Shown: positions 1 through 10,486 of the stretch, one piece after another
How the letters are laid out: every line of letters begins with the position of its first letter
Numbering within the stretch: position 1 is the first letter of the stretch
Origin: Brevundimonas abyssalis TAR-001
Lineage (GTDB): Bacteria > Pseudomonadota > Alphaproteobacteria > Caulobacterales > Caulobacteraceae
Assembly (NCBI RefSeq): GCF_000466985.1
Contig: NZ_BATC01000001.1
Span: 62,001-126,000 of the forward strand
Length of the DNA: 64,000 nt
Direction of reading: 5' to 3'
Position numbers and translations under genes: made by a program
The notes under the pieces: model-generated
What the model was told of the DNA's origin: nothing
Seen by the model: the letters and a program-made list of their open reading frames with translations, nothing else
Databases searched by the model: none

Positions 1-29
1 GGTGATGACGGGCATGGGAACAGAATGAC

Positions 30-1175
30 CTAGCGCGCCGGGGCGGCGATGAAGGCGTCGGCGATGGCCTGGCGCAAGGGCTTGGGCTGGTACGCAGCGT
101 CGTAGGGCGTCGGCCGCTTGGCGATCCCGTCGGGCCGCACCCAGTGGGTCTGCAGCCAAGAGTAGGAATCCACCATGCCCCAGGCCAGCACGTCCTTGGT
201 CTGCGGATAGCTCAGCATCAGGTCCAGATACCGCCGCGCCAGCTCGGCCACCGCCTGGTCCCGCGAGGGAATGTCGGCGGGCAGGTTCTTGTCGTGCACG
301 TCGAACTCGCTGATGACGATGTCCAGGCCCATGCCCGTGACCTCGTCCATGAACCGGCGCCAGTTGCCTTCGCGCGCCGTGTCGAAGCCGACGGAGTCAT
401 CGCTGTTGCCCGAGCCGATGTGGCTCTGGATTCCCAGGGCGTCGATGGGCACGCCGCGCGCCTTCATCCCTTCCAGCAGACGCAGGACGCCCGCCTGATG
501 CTGCTCGTGGCCGGCCTCCCAGCTCATGTAGTCATTGTAGACCAGCTGGGCGTTCGGGGCCGCCGCCCGCGCCGTGTGGAAGGACAGGTCGATGATCTCC
601 TGATGACCCAGATGGCGCGACAGGGCCGTCTCGCGCAGGGCTCCGGTGTTCTCGTCCACGGTCTCGTTGACCACGTCCCAGGAATCGATCCGGTCGCCGT
701 ATCTGTCGACGATGGCGTTGATGTGCTCCACCACCAGACGCTCGGCCTCGGCCGCCGGACGCGCGCCGTAATCGTGGGTCTCCAGCCATTCGGGAAACCA
801 GCGCGGATGGTGCCAGACCAGGGTGTGGCCCCGCACGCCCATGCCGTGCTGCGCCGCGAAATCCATCACCCGGTCAGCCCGCACATAGTCATAGGTGTTC
901 ACGTCGGGCCGCAGCACGTACCACTTGAGTTCATTCTCATGCACCAGCATGCCGCACTCGCGGGCCAGGATTTCGCGATAGCGCGGATCATCCAGGGAGG
1001 CTGTCACGGTCCCCGGCTGCCCGGCGCCCACAGCGCTGCCGAAGCGCATGCCCTTTCTCTGGGCCAGCTCATGCAGGGAGGGGGTCGGGGTCCCCTGCCC
1101 TCGTGCATTTGCGGACTCGCAGGCGGCCAGCAGGCCGACGGCGGACAGGCTCAGGGCCTGGCGACGGTTCATCAT
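30..1175 (-). CDS. Endo-1,4-beta-xylanase, glycoside hydrolase family 10
   Basis: Hydrolyses internal beta-1,4 bonds of xylan. The 381-residue protein begins with a short twin-arginine-like signal (MNRRQALSLSA) ending in a lipobox LLAAC, so it is probably an exported lipoprotein. The GH10 barrel follows: the HENELKW motif near residue 87, GHTLVWHH near 126, the acid/base glutamate in WDVVNE near 175, and the nucleophile glutamate in ISEFDV near 300. Two adjacent ATGs can serve as start. Both overlap the TGA of the upstream antiporter gene, which implies translational coupling. It closes the minus-strand arm of the xylan locus. Family assignment is firm; the Tat versus Sec route is inference. 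Confidence 0.95.
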   Translation of the reverse strand: MMNRRQALSLSAVGLLAACESANARGQGTPTPSLHELAQRKGMRFGSAVGAGQPGTVTASLDDPRYREILARECGMLVHENELKWYVLRPDVNTYDYVRADRVMDFAAQHGMGVRGHTLVWHHPRWFPEWLETHDYGARPAAEAERLVVEHINAIVDRYGDRIDSWDVVNETVDENTGALRETALSRHLGHQEIIDLSFHTARAAAPNAQLVYNDYMSWEAGHEQHQAGVLRLLEGMKARGVPIDALGIQSHIGSGNSDDSVGFDTAREGNWRRFMDEVTGMGLDIVISEFDVHDKNLPADIPSRDQAVAELARRYLDLMLSYPQTKDVLAWGMVDSYSWLQTHWVRPDGIAKRPTPYDAAYQPKPLRQAIADAFIAAPAR

Positions 1176-2485
1176 GATGTGTCTCTCACGCTTGCGGCGC
1201 CGGGAGGCGCGCCGGGTTCAGGGTCGGCCAACTGGCCAAGTTCGCCCCGCGCCCGGGCCTTGCGGCCATAGACGCGCTCGAACAGGGGCGAGGCCATGAG
1301 GGTGGTGACGATGGCCATCAGCACCAGGATCGAGAACAGCGCGGGGCCGATCAGACCGCGCTGCAGGCCGATGTTGATGATGATCAGCTCCATCAGGCCC
1401 CGGGCGTTCATCAGGGCGCCGATGCCCAGGGCCGTGGCGTTGTCCTGGCCGGTCAGACGCGCCGCCGCCCAGCAGGCGCCGAACTTGGCCAGCACCGACC
1501 CCGCCAGCACCACAAGGGCGATGAGCAGCAGCGGCCAGCTGTCCACCGCCGTCAGCTGGGTGTTCAGGCCCGAATAGGTGAAGAACATCGGCAGCAGCAC
1601 CACCACCGTGAACGGCTCCAGTTGCTTGCGCACCTGTTCGGCGAACAGCCCCCTGGGCATCACCGCGCCCAGCAGGAAGCCGCCGAACACCGCGTGAATG
1701 CCGATGGCGTCCATGGCGAAGGCCGACAGGGCGAACAGCATCAGGGTCACGGCCATCAGCCCGGGCCCGACGCCGCCTTCGCGCTCGGCCATGTCGCCCA
1801 GCCGCACCAGCAGCCTGCGACCGATGGTGGTCATGAACACCATGAACAGGGCCGCCCCGCCCACGGCGGTGACCGCCATGCCGGCGCCGGCGCCGAAGCT
1901 GGCCAGGACGATGGCAAGGATGATCCAGGCCCCCGCATCGCCGATGGCCCCGGCCGACAGGGACAGGGTTCCCAGCGGCGTGCCCGACAGCCCGCGCTCA
2001 TGGATGATGCGCGCCAGCATGGGAAAGGCGGTGATGGAGATGGCCGCGCCCATGAACAGCATGGCCTGGGCCAGGGTCGCCCGGTCGCTGAACAGACCCG
2101 GCGTATTGAGCAGCCACGGCGTGATCAGCACCGCCAGCAGGAACGGCGCGGCCGTGCCGGCGAAGGACACCGCCGCGGCGCTTTTCGCCTGACTCAGGAA
2201 GTGATCCGTACGGAACCCCAGCCCCACCAGGAACATGTAGAGGCCCACGCCAAGCTGGGCGCCGACATAGAGGACGTCCCGGGATTCCGCGGGAAACAGC
2301 ATGCCCTGGATCTCGGGGGCCAGCAGGCCGAACAGCGACGGCCCGAGGATCACCCCGGCGATCATCTCGCCCACCACCTGCGGCTGGCCCAGCCAGCGCT
2401 TCGCGGCCCAGCCGACGATCCGGCAGGCGGCCAGGATCACGGCCAGCTGCAGGAAGAATACGACGCTCAACTCCGCGGCCGTCAT
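1172..2485 (-). CDS. CPA2-type cation:proton antiporter (Kef/sodium-hydrogen exchanger family)
   Basis: A 437-residue polytopic membrane protein with about 12 hydrophobic segments and the family's early GEMIAGVILGPSLFG segment (near residue 40). It exchanges protons for Na+ or K+. No cytoplasmic RCK/TrkA-N domain follows the membrane part; the tail is a short polar sequence, so this is not a full-length KefB/KefC. The stop codon overlaps the xylanase start, so the two are probably one transcript. Why an antiporter is coupled to a xylanase is not evident; roles in pH or ion homeostasis during acidic sugar metabolism are speculation. Confidence 0.88.
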   Translation of the reverse strand: MTAAELSVVFFLQLAVILAACRIVGWAAKRWLGQPQVVGEMIAGVILGPSLFGLLAPEIQGMLFPAESRDVLYVGAQLGVGLYMFLVGLGFRTDHFLSQAKSAAAVSFAGTAAPFLLAVLITPWLLNTPGLFSDRATLAQAMLFMGAAISITAFPMLARIIHERGLSGTPLGTLSLSAGAIGDAGAWIILAIVLASFGAGAGMAVTAVGGAALFMVFMTTIGRRLLVRLGDMAEREGGVGPGLMAVTLMLFALSAFAMDAIGIHAVFGGFLLGAVMPRGLFAEQVRKQLEPFTVVVLLPMFFTYSGLNTQLTAVDSWPLLLIALVVLAGSVLAKFGACWAAARLTGQDNATALGIGALMNARGLMELIIINIGLQRGLIGPALFSILVLMAIVTTLMASPLFERVYGRKARARGELGQLADPEPGAPPGAASVRDTS

Positions 2486-2532
2486 GCGGCGCTCCCGTGA
2501 TCCCCCCGCTCACATCACGCGCGGGGCGGACG

Positions 2533-2575
2533 AAAAGAAAAAGGGGCGGCCTCCGGCGAACCGGCGATCCGCCCC
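2533..2575 (-). terminator. Rho-independent terminator after the TonB receptor gene
   Basis: On the minus strand a GC-rich hairpin (outer arms GGGGCGG and CCGCCCC at 2569-2575 and 2543-2549, with an inner CCGG pair) is followed by a T-rich run TTTTTCTTTT (2533-2542). It lies 18 bases beyond the receptor stop, so the antiporter-xylanase pair probably has its own promoter or depends on readthrough. Confidence 0.75.
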
Positions 2576-2593
2576 CAAGTCGACCGACCAGCT

Positions 2594-5500
2594 CTAGAAG
2601 GTCGCGCGCAGCACCACGGTGAAGCGGCGATCGTTCATGAACCAGGACCGTCCGGCCGTCAGGAGATCGTTGTTCAGGACCTGACTGGTGCGGGTGATCT
2701 CATTGGTCAGATTGACCCCCTGCACCCCGATCCTGAAGTTGTCGTTGACCGTGTAGAAGAACGAGCCGTCCAGCTGGCCGCCGCCTTCCTGGATGATCGG
2801 GGCGAAGGGCACGATCACGTCGCGCACCGTCACCACGAAGTCCGAGCGGTAGGAGTAGGCCAGGCGCATGGACAACGGCCCCTTCTCGTAGAAGGCGGCG
2901 AAGTTCGCCGTGTGCTCCGACAGGCCCTGCAGCGGCAGCAGACCGGTGTCCACATTCGCCACCCGGCCCGATCCCACGTCCGGATCCGTGGCCGACAGGG
3001 TGCTCTGGCTGACGCCCTCGGAGTCCACATAGGTGTAGTTGGCGTTCACACCCAGGCCGTCCCACGGCGCCGGCAGGAAGTGGTAGACCTGCTGGTAGGC
3101 CAGCTCGAAGCCCTGGACCGAACCCGTCTCGTCCGAGTTCACCGGCTGGGTCACCACCGCGTCGAAGGTGGCGCCGTTGTTGGTGAACGAGTCCGGGTGA
3201 CGCCGTTGGTGATCACATCCTTCAGGCGCTTGTAGAACACCGACAGGGTGATCGACCCCACATCATCGAAGTACCATTCGGCCGAGGCGTCGAAATTCAC
3301 CGAGTCGATCGGGCGAAGGTAGGCGTTGCCGACGTTGAAGCGTCCGGTCGGCCGGCCGTTGATGATGTCATCCTCCAGAGCCGACAGCGCCACGTTGTAG
3401 TAGTTCCGCGTCAGGCCGATGTCCGGCAGCGTGATGGCCCGCGAGACGCCGAAACGGAACTGCAGCCCGTTGTCCAGCCGCGCCAACACATTGACGCTGG
3501 GCAGCCAGTAGTCGAACGAGGTTTCCGCATTGTCCTCGAACGTGGCGCCGTTGGCGAAGGCGCGGGCCTCGGCGCGCACCGCCGGGTCCAGACCGCAGAA
3601 CGCCGACCGCTCCTCACCCGGAGGCAGGGGCGCCGTACATTCGGCTTCGGACGTGAAGTTCTGCTGCGTGAACGCGCGGACACCCTCCGCCGAACGCTCC
3701 ATGTCCACATAACGGATGCCGACATTGCCGCTCAGCTGGACGCCGTTGTCCAGATCGCCCCGGAAGCGCAGCATGGCGTAGGCCGCGTTGGTGTCTTCCT
3801 GAACAGGGTTGATCTCCTGCGGAAGGAACGGCGTGCCGGGATTGACGCCGCAACGCATGGCCAGAGGCACCCAGTTCTGCGGGCAGCCGTCAGCGCCGTT
3901 TCGGGCGCGCCACTCGTCGCCCATCAGCAGGGCGTAATCCACATAGTCCTGATAGTTCTGGACGATGTTCGACCCATAGAACAGCCGCGGCTGGCCGCCC
4001 GTCGGATTGGGCACCTCGCCCCGCATGAAGTTGTCGAAGTTGAAGGTCCGGTGGAAATCGCTCGGGGTAGCGCCGCCTCCGGTGGCCGGGTCGCCGTTGG
4101 CCGCTTCATCCAGCCAGACGGGTCCGCCGCCGCCCCAGATTTCGCTGACCACGCCCCAGTTGTAGGTGCTGAATCGGGTGGTCTGGTCCCGCTCCGAACG
4201 CCGCACGCCGAAGCGGACGGATTCCAGGATCGGCATGTCGAAGAACTGATAGTCGACGTCGATGCGCACCGCGTCCAGGGTGCCCTCGCTCTCCTCGATG
4301 TGGTCCATCGCTGAGCGGGTGAAGGTGTTGTACGGGTTCGACAGACTGTCGTTCGGGCTGACGCCATACGTCGGACAGTTGTTCGTCGCCGGACCCGTAC
4401 AGATGCTGCCGTCCGGCGCGCGGCGATCCGGCGTCAGGAAGGTGACGATCGGGATGTCGCTGCCCTGCATCTGAATGTCGGCGTACTGGAACGTGGAGTT
4501 CCACAGCCCCGCGTCGATGACATCGACCGTCGAATCCACGTGCTGATAATCGAAGTTGACGCGCAGGCGCTCGGTCGGCGTCCACTTGAAGTTCAGACCA
4601 TAGTCCGTGGTCACATACTCCTGATGGACATCGCGGCGGATGTTGTTGCTCTGCAGGCCCCAGGCGGGCGTCCGCGGATCGGCCCCGTTCTGATCGTCCC
4701 GCCAGCCGGTCTGGCCGGTGATGACGCCGTTGGTGAACAGGCCGTCAGGGCCGAAGTCCAGGGTCGTCCCCTGAAGCGCCTGGGAGTCGCCGTTGTTCGA
4801 CACATTGTCCGTGGCGATCTCCATGGCGTGCTCGGTCCACGCCTGGGTGGAGTCCGAACGCAGGAACTGCGCGGTCGCCTCCATGGTCCGGTCCGGGCTG
4901 CGCCACTGACCGGCGGCCGCATAGCCCGTCCGCTCGCGATCAAAGATCTGGCTGCGGAAGGCCGCGCCGCGCGGGAACCAGACCTGGCCCACCTCGGTGC
5001 CGGCCGGGCCCACCACGTCGCCGTTGCTGTACAGGGTGCGCGGCGCGTAGTTGGAGATCTGCTGGCCGTCGCTGCGGGCGGTCAGTTCAGAGCTCACCGC
5101 GTTCAGCAGCAGGCCGAATTCGCCCGCTTCGGTGTCCCAGCGGTCGCTGTAGAGCAGCGAGACCGTCGGGGTCCACTCCTCGGCGAAGTCGCCGTAGCTG
5201 GCCTCGACCGACCCCGCCAGGACGCGGCCCGGCGAGTCGAACGGCACGCGGGTGCGCAGATTGATGGTTCCGGAGATGCCGCCCTCGACCATGTCGGCGG
5301 ACGGGTTCTTGAACACGTCCACGCCGCCCATCAGTTCGGCGGGCACGTCCGAGAAGCTCAGCACGCGGCCGTTGGTGGCGCTGAAGGTGTCGCGGCCGTT
5401 CAGCTCGCTTCGCACCCAGGTCAGGCCGCGGACGACCACGCCCGAGCCCTCGATGGAGAAGTGGTCCGGATCGACACCGGCGCGGAAGCGGTCGATGGAC

Positions 5501-5805
5501 ACGCCCGGCACCCGCTGCAGGGCCTCGGTCACGCTGCGGTCCGGCAGGGCCCCGATGTCCTCGGCGGTGATGGAATCGACGAAGACCTCCGAGTTCCGCT
5601 TGATCTCCTGCGAGCTGCGCAGGCTGGCGCGGATGCCGGTGATGACGACCTCCTCGACCTCGACGGCGTCGTCATCCGGCGGCGCGTCCTGCGCCATGGC
5701 CGGCGTCGCGGCCATGACCGCGGCGATGACCGCGACGGAGGCGCCGGCCTTCAGGCCGGCTCCGAAGCGGACGGAGTCCGCACGTGTTGTTCTTGAAGTA
5801 TGCAC
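2594..5805 (-). CDS. TonB-dependent receptor, probably for xylan-derived oligosaccharides (one frameshift)
   Basis: Outer-membrane, TonB/ExbBD-energised uptake channel, about 1070 residues once repaired. It has a signal peptide ending PAMAQ, a TonB-box-like EEVVITG, a plug domain (SVTEALQRVPGVSIDRF) and a long beta-barrel ending in aromatic RATF. The GTG at 5805 is chosen because GGGGAGGAAA lies just upstream; a longer in-frame start at 5862 would run through the operator. The frame breaks near 3195-3200, after the residues KDVITNGVT. Adding one base restores the barrel (TSFTNNGATF), so this is most likely a sequence error. A palindromic XylR-type operator sits 27 bases upstream. Substrate is inferred from the flanking xylanase and GH43 genes; it could instead import another glycan. 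Confidence 0.92.
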
Positions 5806-5831
5806 CCGATTTCCTCCCCAGCATTTTCTTT

Positions 5832-5845
5832 TGTTAGCGCTACCA
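5832..5845. promoter_or_regulatory. XylR/LacI-type operator upstream of the TonB receptor
   Basis: The 14-mer TGTTAGCGCTACCA is a near-perfect palindrome with the AGCGCT core typical of LacI-family sites. It resembles the xylose-responsive motif described for Caulobacter crescentus. It lies between the receptor start and the divergent halogenase operon, where a repressor could control the receptor and perhaps both directions. A close relative sits before the GH43 gene. No LacI-family gene is in the window. Confidence 0.7.
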
Positions 5846-6033
5846 AATTGGGGCAGAGCCAAATGTCTGATTAATGAAGTCGTAGCCTAGCTTTTCCGGT
5901 TCCGCAAGTCCTCCTTTCCCTGACGTAATGGGTGACGCAATCCCGCCACATCCCGGGACCCGCACTGGGGTTTCAGCCGTTCCTCCCTTGAAAAACAGGG
6001 CTTTGGAACGCTTCCCCGACACGATAGACGGCA

Positions 6034-6063
6034 TTGACCGCGCCATTTTTCTGCCTCTAGATG
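6034..6063 (+). promoter_or_regulatory. Candidate promoter of the halogenase operon
   Basis: TTGACC (6034-6039) is followed 18 bases later by TAGATG, about 33 bases before the first halogenase ATG. The -10 match is weak, and the call rests mainly on position. Confidence 0.3.
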
Positions 6064-6095
6064 GAAAGAAAGCGCTGTGGGGAGAGCGCAACAGC

Positions 6096-7619
6096 ATGTC
6101 GGACAAATGCATCACCAAGGTGCTGATCGTCGGCGGCGGCACCGCCGGCTGGATGACCGCCGCCGCCCTGTCCGAGACCCTGAAAGGGTTGGCGCTGGAC
6201 ATCCGTCTGGTGGAGTCCGAGGCCATCGGCACGGTGGGCGTGGGCGAATCCACCATTCCCCACATCCGCCACTTCAACACCCGGCTGGGGATCAACGAGG
6301 CGGATTTCCTGTCCCGCACCCAGGCCACCTTCAAGCTGGGCATCGAGTTCCGGGACTGGGGCCGGCTGGGCGACAGCTACATCCATCCGTTCGGGGCCTA
6401 CGGCGCCGATCCCGCCGCCCATGAGGTCGAGTTGTTCCACCACCTGTGGACCCGCGCGGGCGCGCCAGAGTCCCTGGAGGCCTGGAGCCTGCCCGTCGCC
6501 ATGGCGCGGCGCGAGCGTTTCACCCATCCCTCGACCGACCCGGCCTCGCCCCTGTCGGGCTTTTCGTATGCTTACCAGTTCGACGCCTCGCTCTACGCCG
6601 CCTATCTGCGTCGCTATTCCGAGGCGCGCGGCGTGGTGCGCACAGAGGGCCGCATCGCCGACGTCGCCCTGCATGGCGAGACCGGTTTCGTCACCCATGT
6701 GACGCTGGAAAGCGGCGAGCGCATCGACGCCGATCTGGTCATCGACTGCTCCGGCTTTCGGGGGCTGGTGATCGAGCAGGCCATGAAGACCGGCTATCAT
6801 GACTGGACCCGCTGGCTGCCCTGCGACCGGGCCGTGGCCCTGCCCTGCGAGCACGGCGGTCTCTTCCCCCCCGCCACCCGCGCCACGGCGCTCAAGGCCG
6901 GCTGGGCCTGGCGCATCCCGCTGCAGCACCGCGTCGGCAACGGCCATGTCTATTGCAGCGCCTTCCTCGACGACGACGCGGCCGAGACCGCCCTGATGGA
7001 CCAGCTGGAGGGCGCCGCCCTGGCCCCGCCCAACCGCCTGCGGTTCCTCACCGGCAAGCGCAAGCTCCAGTGGAACCGCAACTGCGTGGCCATCGGCCTG
7101 GCGTCCGGGTTCCTCGAGCCGCTGGAGTCCACCTCGATCCATCTGATCCAGGCCGCCATCGGCTATCTGCTGGACCTGTTCCCAACCGGCGACTGGGACC
7201 CGTCCGACGCCGCCGAGTTCAACCAGACCATGGACATGGAGTACGAGCGCATCCGCGATTTCCTGGTGCTGCACTATCACGCCACCACGCGCGACGATTC
7301 CGAGTTCTGGAACCACTGCCGCACCATGACCATCCCCGATTCCCTGGCCTGGAAGATGGAGCTGTTCCGCGAGCGTGGGGTCGTGGCCGCCTATGAGCAC
7401 GGCGTCTTCCTGCATCCCAGCTGGGTCGCGGTCTATGTGGGCCAGCATGTCACCCCCCGCCGCTGGGACCCGCGCCTGGACGATCTCGACCCCGCCGCCG
7501 TGCGCGCCGATCTGGAAGGCCAGCGCCGCCGCATCGCCGGCCTGGCCGAGCGCCAGCCTCGCCACGCAGACGTCCTGGGCGCCGCCCGCGCCGCCGTCAT
7601 GGCCGAGGCCCGGGCATGA
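6096..7619 (+). CDS. Flavin-dependent tryptophan halogenase-like protein 1
   Basis: 507 residues, PrnA/tryptophan-7-halogenase family. It shows the FAD motif GGGTAGW (13-19), a lysine at residue 80 in TFKLGIEF aligning with the catalytic Lys79 of PrnA, the signature WAWRIP, and FLEPLEST carrying the glutamate aligned with PrnA Glu346. The ATG at 6096 is preceded by GGGGAGAG. Such enzymes use FADH2 and O2 to make hypohalous acid, which is passed to the lysine. No flavin reductase gene is nearby. The substrate is unknown; in Caulobacterales and Xanthomonadales such genes recur beside TonB receptors for carbohydrates. Its stop overlaps the next start (ATGA). Confidence 0.9.
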   Translation: MSDKCITKVLIVGGGTAGWMTAAALSETLKGLALDIRLVESEAIGTVGVGESTIPHIRHFNTRLGINEADFLSRTQATFKLGIEFRDWGRLGDSYIHPFGAYGADPAAHEVELFHHLWTRAGAPESLEAWSLPVAMARRERFTHPSTDPASPLSGFSYAYQFDASLYAAYLRRYSEARGVVRTEGRIADVALHGETGFVTHVTLESGERIDADLVIDCSGFRGLVIEQAMKTGYHDWTRWLPCDRAVALPCEHGGLFPPATRATALKAGWAWRIPLQHRVGNGHVYCSAFLDDDAAETALMDQLEGAALAPPNRLRFLTGKRKLQWNRNCVAIGLASGFLEPLESTSIHLIQAAIGYLLDLFPTGDWDPSDAAEFNQTMDMEYERIRDFLVLHYHATTRDDSEFWNHCRTMTIPDSLAWKMELFRERGVVAAYEHGVFLHPSWVAVYVGQHVTPRRWDPRLDDLDPAAVRADLEGQRRRIAGLAERQPRHADVLGAARAAVMAEARA

Positions 7620-8954
7620 GCGACGCCCGCTCCACCGGGACGGTCATCGTCGGCGACGGCCCCGCCGCCTGGATCATGGCCCTGGCGATCAGCCGAGGCG
7701 CCCCCGCCCGCGTCACCGTCATCACCCAGCCCTCGCCCGGCGATGTGGATCCCTACGGCCCGGCCCTGACCGCGCCCCCGGCGATCCGCGATCATCACGC
7801 CGACCTCGGCCTACACGACGCGGAGGTCATGGCCGCCGCCGTGCCCCTGTTCGGCCTGGCGCTGGAGGGGTGGGGCGACGCCCCCGCCTTCATCCCCTTC
7901 GGCCAGACCGGCGCTGACATGGCCTCGGTCACCTTCCACCAGCAGCTGGCCCGGCTGGACCGTCTCGACGCCCTGGCCGACCATTCCCTGTCCGCCCAGG
8001 CCGCGCGCCGGCGCCGCTACGCCCCGCCCTCGACGGACCCGGCCTCCTTCCTCTCCACCCTGGACCACGGGCTCAGCCTCGACGCAGGGCCCTACGCCGC
8101 CCTGCTGCGCCGCCACGCCCTGAAAGCCGGCGCGACCGTCATCGAGGGCGCGGTCAGGACGGTGGAGCGCGCCCCGTCCGGCGCCGTCGCCGCCGTCTCC
8201 CTCGCGGACGGCGCGACCGTGCCCGGCGACCTGTTCATCGACGCCTCAGGCCCGGCCGCGGTCCTGACCGACGCGCCGCTCCAGTCGTGGGCCAGCGACC
8301 TCCCCTTCGACCGTCTCCATGTGGAGACACGCCCGACAGCGAACCGCCGCTCCATCTCGTCTTCCGCACCCCCGGCGACGGCCTCGAGCGCGACGCCCCC
8401 CTGCCCGGCCGTCGGGTGCAGGCGCGGCTGACCCGGGGCGGCGACGGCGCGCCCTTCCAACCCGGCCGCCGGGACCGCTTCCGGGACCGCAACGTCATCG
8501 CCGTCGGCGCCGCCGCCCAGGTCCTGCCGCCGCTGGGCGCCGGGGCCCTGCATCTGATCCACCGCGCCGCCGGGCATCTGGTCCGGCTGTGGCCCGCCAC
8601 CGCCGACGGGGCGGTCGAGGCGCGCGAGTTCGACCGGCTGATGACCGCCGAGGTGGAGGCCGACCGCGACTTCGCCCTGATGCTGCTGCGCCGTCAGGCG
8701 CGACGCTGACCGCGCCCGCCGCCCACCGCCTGGCCCTGTTCGAAGCCCGGGGCCGGGTCAGCCGCCGCGAACAGGAGCCCTTCACCCCCGGCTTCCTCGC
8801 CGCCGCCCTGCTGGCCTCAGGCGTCCGGCCGCGCCGCGTCGACCCGATGGCCGAGGCGCTGGACCCCGCCATGCTGGCCGCCCGCGCCGACCGCATCCGC
8901 GACCTGGCCTCCCGCACCGCCTCCACCTTGCCGCCCTGGAACCCCGCCCCATGA
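7616..8954 (+). CDS. Divergent halogenase-family protein 2 (two frameshifts)
   Basis: About 446 residues after repair. The N terminus keeps a relaxed FAD motif (VGDGPAAW instead of GGGTAGW), and the middle keeps FIDASGPAAVL, matching [11 protein letters not shown] of the neighbours. The WxWxIP signature, the lysine region and the EPLEST segment are not recognisable, so it is unlikely to halogenate. Frame breaks lie near 8330 (one C missing in a C run) and near 8695-8702 (one G missing); adding a base at each gives a continuous protein. It overlaps the genes on both sides by ATGA, so it is embedded in a coupled operon. It may be a structural or regulatory partner of the active paralogues; that is inference. 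Confidence 0.72.
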
Positions 8955-10480
8955 TCCAGCCGGATCTGATCCGAAACGTGGTCATCGTCGGCGGCGGCAC
9001 AGCCGGTTGGATGGCGGCCGCAGCCCTGTCCCGCCTCATCGCGAACGGCGTCACCAGCGTGACCCTGGTGGAGTCCGACACCATCGGAACCGTGGGCGTG
9101 GGCGAGGCGACGATCCCGCCCATCCGAACCTTCAACGAGATGCTGGGCCTGGACGAGCGCGCCTTTCTTCAAGCCACCCGCGGCTCCTACAAGCTGGCCA
9201 TCGAGTTCGTGGACTGGACCCGCCCCGGCCACACCTATCAGCACCCGTTCGGCCCCTTCGGCGCCGACATCAATGCGGTCAAATTCCATCAGTTCTGGCT
9301 CAAGATGCACCGCGAGGGCCGCGCCGCGGAGTTCGGCGACTACAATCTGTGCGGCGTGGCCGCGCGCCTGAACCGCTTCGGCGCCCTGCCCCCGCAGCAC
9401 CGCTCGCCCCTGACCCCCATGTCCTGGGCCTATCATTTCGACGCCGCCCGCTACGCCCGCTTCCTGCGCGACCATGCCGAGACGCGCGGGGTGGTGCGTC
9501 AGGAGGGCAAGGTCGTCTCGGTGGAGCAGCGCCCCGAAGACGGCTTCATCGACGCCATCGTGCTGGACGACGGCCGCCGGGTCGAAGGCGAGCTGTTCAT
9601 CGACTGCACCGGCTTCCGGGGCCTGCTGATCGAACAGGCCCTCAAGGCCGGGTTCGAGGACTGGAGCCACTGGCTGCCCTGCGACCGGGCCGTGGCGGTC
9701 CAGTGCCTCAACGACAACGCCATCTCCCCCTTCACCCGCTCCACCGCCCGCGAGGCCGGCTGGCAATGGCGCATCCCGCTCCAGCACCGGGTCGGCACGG
9801 GCTATGTCTATTCCAGCGCCCACATCTCCGACGATCAGGCCGCCGACACCGTCATGGCCAATCTGGACGGCAAGCCCGTCACCGACCCCCGGATCCTCAG
9901 CTTCCGGGCCGGGCGCCGCAGGAAGGCCTGGGTCAAGAACTGCGTCGCCCTGGGCCTGGCCTCAGGCTTTCTGGAGCCGCTGGAGTCCACCAGCATTCAC
10001 CTGATCCAGGCCGGCATCACCAAGCTGCTGGCCCTGTTCCCGCACCGGGGCTTCGACCCGGTGGCCATCGACGAGTACAACCGCCTGACCAATGTCCAGA
10101 TCGAGCAGATCCGCGACTTCATCATCCTGCACTACCACGCCAACGAGCGCACCGGCCTGGACCTTTGGGACCACGTCCGCACCATGGCCATCCCCGACTC
10201 CCTGCAACACAAGCTCGACCTGTTCCGGGGCGCCGGCCGCTTCTTCCGCCACGAGGACGAGTTGTTCGCCGAGTCCAGCTGGATGGCCGTGCTGATCGGC
10301 CAGAACGTCATGCCCCAGCGGTACGACCCCCTCGTCGACTCCATCCCCGAGGCTGACGTGGCCCGCGCCATGGAGGAGCTGCGCACCACCATCCGCGCGG
10401 CGGCCGAAAGCCTGCCCGATCACGCCGACTTCCTGGCCCGCCACTGCGCCGCGCCCGAACCTGAATCCGTCCCCGCCTGA
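8951..10480 (+). CDS. Flavin-dependent tryptophan halogenase-like protein 3
   Basis: 509 residues, same family as its neighbours. It has GGGTAGW (14-20), a lysine at residue 81 in GSYKLAIEF at the PrnA Lys79 position, the signature WQWRIP, and FLEPLEST with the conserved glutamate. [14 protein letters not shown] in the middle is the family substrate-domain motif. The start overlaps the stop of protein 2 (ATGA). It is clearly a paralogue of proteins 1 and 4, so the array arose by tandem duplication. The catalytic set looks complete; the substrate is unknown and need not be tryptophan. Confidence 0.9.
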   Translation: MIQPDLIRNVVIVGGGTAGWMAAAALSRLIANGVTSVTLVESDTIGTVGVGEATIPPIRTFNEMLGLDERAFLQATRGSYKLAIEFVDWTRPGHTYQHPFGPFGADINAVKFHQFWLKMHREGRAAEFGDYNLCGVAARLNRFGALPPQHRSPLTPMSWAYHFDAARYARFLRDHAETRGVVRQEGKVVSVEQRPEDGFIDAIVLDDGRRVEGELFIDCTGFRGLLIEQALKAGFEDWSHWLPCDRAVAVQCLNDNAISPFTRSTAREAGWQWRIPLQHRVGTGYVYSSAHISDDQAADTVMANLDGKPVTDPRILSFRAGRRRKAWVKNCVALGLASGFLEPLESTSIHLIQAGITKLLALFPHRGFDPVAIDEYNRLTNVQIEQIRDFIILHYHANERTGLDLWDHVRTMAIPDSLQHKLDLFRGAGRFFRHEDELFAESSWMAVLIGQNVMPQRYDPLVDSIPEADVARAMEELRTTIRAAAESLPDHADFLARHCAAPEPESVPA

Positions 10481-10486
10481 GGCCCC

